DNA of 64,000 nt from Atherix ibis (Eukaryota; Arthropoda; Insecta; Diptera; Athericidae): assembly GCA_958298945.1 (NCBI GenBank), contig OY282609.1:35995212-36059211 (forward strand). The letters are read 5' to 3'. Numbering within the stretch: the first letter of the stretch is position 1; each line of letters begins with the position of its first letter. The notes under the pieces are model-generated. The model searched no databases. It was not told where the DNA came from and saw only the letters and a list, made by a program, of their open reading frames with translations. Made by a program: the position numbers and the translations under genes. This document shows positions 56,591 through 64,000 of this stretch, piece by piece.

Positions 56591-59500
56591 ACATATTTTC
56601 CGATTTAAAATTCAGTTGATCAGGAACAAAAAATTTAAACACCCAAACCTAATTCCAACGAGTAACGCTTTACTCGTCGATTTAAGACTAGTTTCTAAGA
56701 TTTCGTCCTCGTTATAGTAATAATATACAATTCAGTGTTATTCTTAACTTATTCTTGTGACTCCTTTACAAAGGTTGACCATAAGTTATATTACTATGGA
56801 TACATGACATCATCCATTAAATTATATTTCATAAATTTATTTGTTTATTTATACTCGTATGTTTGTTTGTTGGTATGTAAGGTCCTTAGGACTTGAACCA
56901 GGGCCCACGATGCAATGAGGCCATTGGCCAACCTGTAAGTGTATGGGTTAGATGCAATCGGTGTTTGATTAGTTGGATAGACCAGTTATAGGTGGTTAGA
57001 TTTTGTAATACCAATTCCATATTTGTAGTCTTATTTGACAGGATGATACTACGAAAACTCATTGGCCACCTCACAATAAAAATGAATGATTCCGTTCATT
57101 ACAATGAATGTTGACCAAATTTAAGACAGTTACTGCACTCGCAGTAAGCAGGATTCTGGAATTCGGAACCAGAATATTTTGTAAAATCATTTTTATTCAT
57201 AGTTTATTGGTATACCAGCATAGATTTATGTTAATAAAAAAAAACTTATTTGGAATAAATTTTTGCGGCATACAATCTCAAACAATTTCCTGTTCGTTAA
57301 TATATTTGCCAAGTCAACATTTAATATACAAGCAGTACACCAAACAAAATTATTTACAAAATATACAGCTGAGAAAATATAATACACTAATACTGAGATA
57401 CTGAACTAATTTACAGATAGATTTAATATTGAAATATATTTTAGTCAAAAATAATACTATACGCGAACTATTTTATTTTTTTTTGCTCAAAATAACTTAT
57501 TTCTATTTACAATTTTTAAATGTTTGTTTACGTTTTAGTAAAATAATAAAAATGATATAATATCTAATAATAAAAATAACCTGAAATAAGAAAAAAAATG
57601 TCTATTTTATTTATTTATTTTTTCAATATTTATTAAAGCTAATTAATTGTAGCTTTTAAGATAGTTTCCATCGAAGCCTACGGAAGTTATTAAAAAAAAT
57701 TCTATTTCTGTCTGAAAATTCAAAACAAACAATTTATTGTATTAAATAATGCAGAGACCATCAAAAACATTCAATTTTATAGAAGTTTTTATTTTTTATT
57801 TTAAGAGACTTTAATAAATTACAAATGATTGAAGGAGCAAATTTAGAAAGATAGAGTCTATTTTTTGTTGTTATACACGTAGATGATGAAATCAGGCATG
57901 ATAGAATGGTATATCTAAGATTATTTTTAGATTTGAGCGCTATTTGCTAAATAAACTTGAACTAATTTAAATAGTATCACATCATCAGAAAGCGCGCCCC
58001 ACCAACAGACCAAGCAAATTTCTAAACGCGCAGACGATTGTTGCTGAGTGTATGAGACGACATAGTATATTCGCGTCCCGGAAAATGGTCAATTCAGCTA
58101 TATTTAATCACGTACACGAGGAGCATTTGCGAAACTAATAAAAACCATTCATACTATTTGCATATACTCGTATACGGATAAATAATACCAAATCTGATCC
58201 CTCAAAACTTCTTTGTACTTCTCTGGCCTCTCCTTATGTTTCTTTCGTAAGAAATCAACAACAACAAAAAACAAATAATAAAATTTTGACTTTTTTTTAT
58301 CAAGATATTATAACCAAACAAGCAATGAAAATTTTTTTTGCATAAAAATTTCTATGTAAAAATGCTTCGAAGAGGCAAAAAAAACTATTGGAGAAGACAT
58401 GAACGAATAGATTAAAATTTCGATGTTGAAAGAAATCGATGACCATTCAATAAGAAATAATCTCGGCAAAGTTAATGACCACATTCAAAACGAATAAATT
58501 TCAGATGTTTTTTTTAAAGCAAAAATATACTATTTCACGAATGAAAATACAATTTACGTTAATATATGTGCTATTGGACGAAGAATTCACTGACCATTAA
58601 ATCGAACTGAGCAATTCTGCGAAAGTACGGCACAGTTAATAATTATTAACATTTTCAGTTATTTTACATAAGTTCGATTGTAATAGAAATTAACTTAATA
58701 GCATATATAATATAAAAAGTAGATATTTTCTTATGTAGATTTCTTTAGGTGATGTAAAAATTACTAGACCATAACTTTAGTTAATCAGACAGTTAGCTTT
58801 TCATGATATTTCGTACTACAGTCTGTCTATTAGTCGACTATATTTAAGGTGAATATAAAAATTTTGAAATAATTAATTTTATTGTCAATCGAAACAAGGT
58901 GTAATTAATTACAATACATAATTTTTTTTATTTTAGATTTCCATTAGTTTGAAAAATATTTTCTTTAATAATTATTCCTTTTGGAAATGTTTTTTGAAAT
59001 AATTTTTTTTTTTTAAATTATTTTCCTGAATTTTGTGTTTTTTTTCAGAATTAAAAATCGATTAGTATTTTACCTCAGGCACACGAGAACGATTGGACCA
59101 TGATGAAAGAATTCTTTGGCATTTATACTGCGAAATTCGACAAACTATTGTATGTGTATCTGCAATGATAACTGCATTACCCAATGGTCGAATGGGGCTA
59201 TTTTACTGCTGATTCAGTTATTTACCACTGCAGCTATATCTACACCCTAGACAGTAATTTCAAGTTCAATCTTAATGTTGGTATTCGACCAAATGTACAC
59301 AAAAAAATATGTATTTAAAAAAATGAAGTAAGAACCAAAGACCAGGATGCATTTTCAGCTTCTTTTCTTATGAAAACGTTTGCAGTTTAATTTTCTTATA
59401 TAAAAAAAAAGAAAACATTTCATAAAAACTCTACCGATGCATGTGGGTGGGTATGTGATAGAAGGTATAACCGCTGACTTCGAACAATAGACTTTATTCT

Positions 59501-60122
59501 TCGTGTAGGCTGTAATTGCTTAATTTACCAACGCCGTCTCCGCCGTCTCCCCTTTTTTGTTTAGCTGACACCACATATCAGAATAAAGGTATTTTTCTCC
59601 ACTAAAATCAACTTGTGCAACCATGCATTAACTTTTGAAATCGGAATCCACTTGCATTCGGAATAATTTGAAACTTTCGCTTTTTAACAGCATCCAAAAT
59701 ATCCACCGACAATTGCGCTTAGCAAATATCAACATTCGTGATATTTTGTTTAATAAGTTATTAAAGCTTTTTAATCTCAAGTGTATTATCAATTTGAAGA
59801 TTTCTCTTATTTCGGCAAAGAGTGTAAAGGTTTTTCTATTTGATTTATTTTGAGTTTAGAAAATTATTAATCGATAATATTTTTAGTTTAGAAAATTTGA
59901 ACTTATAATCAAAGACGATGTAATTCTATAGTTGCAAATTTTGAAAATAGGCATCTAAAATAGGATAGTTTGATTTAATTTTATTTTTTCTTAGTTTTTA
60001 ATTTAATATTTAAAAGTTTATTTATTTGGTTTCAATACCATACGCATTTGTGTCTTCATCAAATTCAAATGGTATGAATAAAAACTGCCCCAGAAAATAA
60101 TGACCCTTTTCTTTTCATTATA
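56591..60122. other. 3.5-kb stretch without recognised genes
   Basis: Anonymous AT-rich DNA. 56,840-56,900 shares the word GTATGTAAGGTCCTT with 61,779-61,793. TA at 60,121-60,122 precedes the next mariner. Confidence 0.45.
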
Positions 60123-61259
60123 CGAGGTGTGGCGGGAAGGATATAAGATATGTAATAGAAATTGACAACACTAAGAGCGATCTGGCAATAATTTACATAG
60201 CTTGTTTGTAAGTCCCTCCTAAATGTGCAATACACCTCATCTGGTAACTCTTACGATAAGTAAAGTTGTATTTTTGTAGTGCGTTAAAAAAAATGGAACA
60301 GTGAAATTTGGAGTAACGATATGCCATCAAATTGTGTGTTAAGCTTTGTGTGGCTCCACGAATTTGACTTACGAAAGTTGCAATCAAACTATGGGAAACA
60401 TACAATGAACGAAAGTTACAATGAACCTATTTAAAAATATTTTTGCAGCACCGAGAAGGAGGGGAAAAGAATCCTCGTTCAGGATTCGAAAACTGATGAA
60501 AATATGGAACGATGGAAGGATTTGTGTATCCAGGAGAAAACCTTAAAAGACTCAGAATAAACGACTTTTTATTCACCAAAGATTACAGGATCCTTGGTGC
60601 CCTGTGATGAGAATAAGACGACGTTTCTGCATTTTTCTACCCTTTGCTTTTACTATGTAAACTCCAAAAATAGTTGATTGATTGAAGTTTACCTTGCTAT
60701 ATGGATCATCTTCCACGACCAATGGCTTCCAATTTTGTCAGATACTGATCATATGAATTGTTCGTGCTAATTTCTGCCATATTGTATTTTTTTACAATCG
60801 GTCAGGTGTTTTCTGTGAACCAAAGTTGCAATGAACCTATGGGAACATATTTTTGGAGCGCCGAAAAGCAGGGGAAAAGAATCCTCGTTCAGGATTCGAA
60901 AACTGATGAAAATATGGAACGATGGAAGGATTTGTGTCTCCAGGACAAACTGTCAACCAAGTTTTTTTTATAGAGAAGTCCTTAAAAGACTCAGAATAAA
61001 CGACTTTTTATACACCAAAGATTACAGAATCCTTGGTGGTACCCTGCGATAAGAATAAGACGACGTTTTTGAATTTTTCTACCCTTTGCTTTTACTATGT
61101 AAACTCAAAAAATAGTTGATTGATTGAAGTTTACCTTGCAATATGGATCATCTTCCACGACCAATGGCTTCCAATTTTGTCAGATACTGATCATATGAAT
61201 TTTGCGTGCTAATTTCTGCCATATTGTATTTTTTTACAATCGGTCAGGTGTTTTCTGTG
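60123..61259 (+). mobile_element. Mariner N-terminal fragment with tandem duplication
   Basis: Left end TA + CGAGGTGTGGCGGGAAGGAT (60,121 on), a typical mariner TIR; related to the element at 29,550. Coding traces: MEQ-stop-NLE near 60,295, KLCVKLC, KVAIKLWETY near 60,375, and SKTDENMERWKDLCLQD (in 60,758-60,973), which matches the helix-turn-helix linker SKTDENxERxRDLVxxD. No catalytic domain. The right end is not found; instead a ~410-bp block of mariner plus unrelated sequence is tandemly duplicated. Confidence 0.55.
60411..61259. repeat. ~410-bp tandem duplication
   Basis: Unit 1 60,411-60,820, unit 2 60,821-61,259. High identity over the full length (for example GGGGAAAAGAATCCTCGTTC, GGATCATCTTCCACGACCAA in both). 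Unit 2 has an extra ~29 bp near 60,950-60,980 that unit 1 lacks. Confidence 0.95.
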
Positions 61260-63599
61260 CTTTAAATATTCTCAAATTACAATATTCTTTTATTTATTGA
61301 AAAGATCCTTACACTTGTTTTACTAATTTAATGCTACTAGGATTATTTTTTCTACTTGATCCAAATAAAATTGCAGAATAATTTTTTTACGAAATTTCTT
61401 AGTATTTGTTAATAATTTCTTAGTGCATATTTTCTTCTTGAGAGGATAATTTTTTAGAAAGAAAGACTTATTTACGAATGTGTATTATCATTTTAGTATT
61501 TACTTTATACGGAAATACTTGACATCCCTACATCGAATTAAAACTCTTAATATAAACGAAATATTACAATTAACATACTATTCAATATTCTCGGTGAGAG
61601 TTCTTATATAATAAAACCCAAACAAAAAAATTGAAATAAATTTATTAAAGAAAAGAATATCTACAAATAAAAAACGTTTGAATGGTGATTTTTTGAAGAA
61701 ATTGTTTTTAGGAGTTTTTTCAGAAAAAAATCTATAAATAAATTATAAAACGATATTAAAACTATTTATGTTTTGTTTGTATGTAAGGTCCTTTGGATAT
61801 TAATCTAATAGATCTTACACATATCTATTAATTAGATATTAGCCAGAGGTCATTTTACAGCACCACAAGCATGAGACTATTTGTCAAAGATAATTAATCT
61901 TTTAGTTAATTAAAAGCTTGAACATTTCTAAAAACCAACATTTATACACTTTTAAATGAGATTTGAAGTTTCACAAATTAAAAATCTTTAAAAAAAAAAA
62001 TAGATACGTTTTATATTGATAATTTTATCAAAAATATAAGCTGCTTCTCGTATCTAACCAATTGAAATGGTTTTTTTTAATTATTAACATAATTAGCACC
62101 AACAATATTTTTAGGTGTTAATTAAATAATTTTTTTTAATAAAACCTCAAAACTTGATGAACGGAATTAATTATTTTTGGTGATCTTTGAAACGCAAATA
62201 TTGTAAGTTTTTAAAATCGAAATAACAATGTGACTTTATAAAATTAATTAATTCGGTATTAATATGTACAATGGCAGATACGTCTCACATGTGTAGTACG
62301 TTCAAATAATATTAATTTTTGGGTGGATATGTTTGTTATAATGGCAAAATGGAATAAACTTCAAACTAAACTGTAATTAGTAACTTTAAACATTTTTTTA
62401 AGTTTTGAAGTGTTATTTATTGTAGAGAAAATAGAAAGAAACAAACATGATTATACTCGTAGTCCTAGTTTTGAAGTGGGTGGTATATTGCTACAAGCAG
62501 TTGTGAATAATTTTCAGAAAAAAAACCTCTTCGTATATCATCGATTTCGAATCAGACTATTAGTATTGATAAAACATAATGACGTAATTATAATTATTAT
62601 CAACAACATAATGATAATGCGGGAAACGCAGATTGTAATAAGTACCATTCTTCTAAACGATGTACTCGAGAATTCCATTGTGCACTGCGCAAAGTCTATG
62701 TTATTCAATAATATCACAATGCAGTCGTGCGTATTAAGAGACATACACGTAAGCATACAAATTAAACCAAACATGAAAGGAATTGAAAATTAAACACTTA
62801 ATTAATTAGCCATGCCGTGATCAATCACTTTTTTTGTAAGAGCCTTTTTACCACTTACTCTATCTATTCTTTTACTATTGCATAAGACAATTTTAGTACA
62901 GTTTTTTTTTCTATCAAAATAAATCATTTCACTTATTCAAAATGAGCCATGCGGAAAACATAAAAAAGGAGTTATTGTTTTTATTATTTCTGTTTTTTTT
63001 TCTTCTGATAACAACATGACGAAAGATGAAATTCGTAACAAGTCAAATAGAGAAGGTGATGTAATATTTCGATTCGAATATATGGACCAGTGCCAAGATT
63101 GTATAAAACGTCAAAGAAAGTCTGTAAAAAAAGTTCTCAACACACATATCGAAATGTAAACAGTTCAATAGCACCAGATCCCGTCATCAGAGAATTTTAT
63201 GTGAAGCAGATGCCTTTAAATTATGATATTTTTGAAATTTTGTATAAGTTTATTGCATAATTCATATAAATATGTAAACTAGACACACCTTCTGCTACTA
63301 ATTGTGAGGTGGATTTATTTTTTGCATTGGATCGAACAGTTCAATTCATTATATAATATTTAAACGTGAAATAGATTAGCTAATTTAAAAGGGTGAAAAT
63401 CGGGCTCTATGAAAAACTATTGAAATATTTTTCAGTAAATAGTTATAGTATTTAAATTTTGTGACAAATAATTGTTAAAAAGTCATTAAAAGGAAGATTA
63501 TTCTGCTTCTTTAAATACACCTCTTAGAGGCTAACTAAACCAAATTCCCCCGTCCACAATTATCTGGTCAGTTTTGAGCATACGCCAAGGATATCCATG
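61260..63599. other. 2.3-kb AT-rich stretch
   Basis: A 127-codon plus-strand frame at 62,410-62,793 begins with a non-ATG codon region and contains isoleucine-rich low-complexity sequence (DVIIIIINNIMIM) without domains; it is probably chance. A weak palindrome lies at 61,797-61,842. Otherwise nothing. Confidence 0.45.
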
Positions 63600-63860
63600 T
63601 TATGTATTGATTAAAAAGAGCTTATCAATATTGAGCCGGTGCTGAAAAATTCTGGGCTACAAATAAATGACGGCAAAATAAAGTGCATGGTAGCAGCGTA
63701 GGCATCGAACATAATACCAATTAGTATTATTCGATACAGATAGAAGATTATAGTTTTAAAAAGTTATTGTAAATAGTTTTCCTATTTGGGAAAAATATAT
63801 TGGGAGTGCCGAACGTGATAACCCCGGCACGAAGATAATCAGTTAAAATGAAAAGAATTA
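63600..63860 (+). pseudogene. LINE reverse-transcriptase fragment
   Basis: Plus strand: EPVLKNSGLQINDGKIKCMV followed by a stop, then ISIIRYR-stop-KIIVLKSYC, FSYLGKIYW. This follows the order GLKINxxKTKYM..IDxYxFEVVxxFxYLGTLV found just after the catalytic loop in a common insect non-LTR element. About four stops in 80 codons. It stops before the IKRRI region. Possibly the same family as 16,420-16,640. Confidence 0.5.
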
Positions 63861-63901
63861 TCTTTTTCAGAGTCCTTAGCTTTGAGCGTTTTGTCGAGAT
63901 A

Positions 63902-64000
63902 CCAAATGTATAAGCTTAAATCCGCTGTTTTTTAGTAAAAATACAACATGTTTTTTTTTCATAGAAAGCAGAAACAAATTTATTCAAAGTAGTTGCCCTC
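63902..64000 (-). mobile_element. Mos1-type mariner, copy 3, cut by window end
   Basis: TA (63,900-63,901) then CCAAATGTATAAGCTTAAAT, the 3' TIR of the family at 28,143 and 49,538, followed by the 3' UTR and, on the minus strand, the stop and last codons of the transposase (EGNYFE). Its undamaged subterminal sequence (ccgctgttttttagtaaaa) serves as the reference for the rearranged ends of copies 1 and 2. The rest lies outside the window. Confidence 0.85.

Noticed and set aside
56840..61800. Shared word GTATGTAAGGTCCTT near 56,877 and 61,779
   Set aside because: Similarity does not extend clearly beyond about 20-25 bp, insufficient to define a repeat.
62410..62793. 127-codon plus-strand frame
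   Set aside because: Low-complexity Ile/Asn-rich product, no domain, no promoter or splice signals; compatible with chance.
1..64000. rRNA, tRNA, CRISPR or viral insertions
   Set aside because: No rDNA flanks the R1-clade copies, no cloverleaf or repeat-spacer array was seen, and all polymerase motifs found belong to non-LTR retrotransposons.

Overview
This window looks like AT-rich (roughly 30% GC by eye) insect or other arthropod nuclear DNA. The evidence is the repeat content: mariner/Tc1 transposons of several lineages, DD41D mariner relatives, R1-, Jockey- and I-type non-LTR retrotransposons, plus arthropod-style TATA and initiator signals and GT..AG splice sites. The insect order cannot be fixed from the sequence. 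No rRNA, tRNA, CRISPR array or bacterial-style gene was seen.

Almost everything codable is decayed mobile DNA. Left third (1-22,000): an unassigned broken frame (731-1219, minus); a complete but dead mariner (1343-2574) and a deleted relative (8181-8740); a Jockey 3' end (4186-4756, minus); a PIF/Harbinger-like short element holding an exon-like piece (5723-6120); a 5'-truncated R1-clade insertion between long target-site duplications (6605-7592); two Tc1 relics (12,133-12,770 and 13,690-14,440); a LINE C-terminus (16,420-16,640); the best-preserved mariner (17,432-18,748); and a DD41D relic (21,060-21,880).

Middle third (22,000-44,000): a possible 5' exon or regulatory block with a repeated ACAGTGTAC motif (23,773-24,206); a hairpin-rich MITE-like patch (24,884-25,410); a LINE fragment (26,065-27,110); a Mos1-type mariner (28,143-29,394) and a deleted mariner (29,550-30,227); a TATA/initiator pair before an 85-codon frame (30,485-30,837); an I-type LINE C-terminus; a second DD41D relic (32,230-33,140); Jockey copies (35,287-36,990 and 39,226-39,640). 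A THAP zinc-finger first exon (40,307-40,377) is the only clear non-transposon-type coding exon. An R1-clade copy (40,930-43,150) lies just downstream of it and, if the gene is real, inside its first intron.

Right third (44,000-64,000): a 5'-truncated Jockey (44,369-45,560), about 4 kb without recognisable content, a second Mos1-type mariner with a TIR-TIR palindrome at its end (49,538-50,802), an I-type LINE with RNase H (51,150-52,792), perfect hairpins, an inverted R1 copy (55,421-56,590), a mariner fragment carrying a 410-bp tandem duplication (60,123-61,259), a LINE fragment (63,600-63,860), and a third Mos1-type mariner that runs off the window (63,902-64,000).

The elements do not form a pathway. 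The window is best read as intergenic or long-intron repeat territory with successive insertions. The most interesting items are the THAP exon, the Harbinger-like element with its exon remnant, the rearranged (direct-inverted-direct) repeat inside the R1 reverse transcriptase, and the TIR-TIR micro-palindromes.
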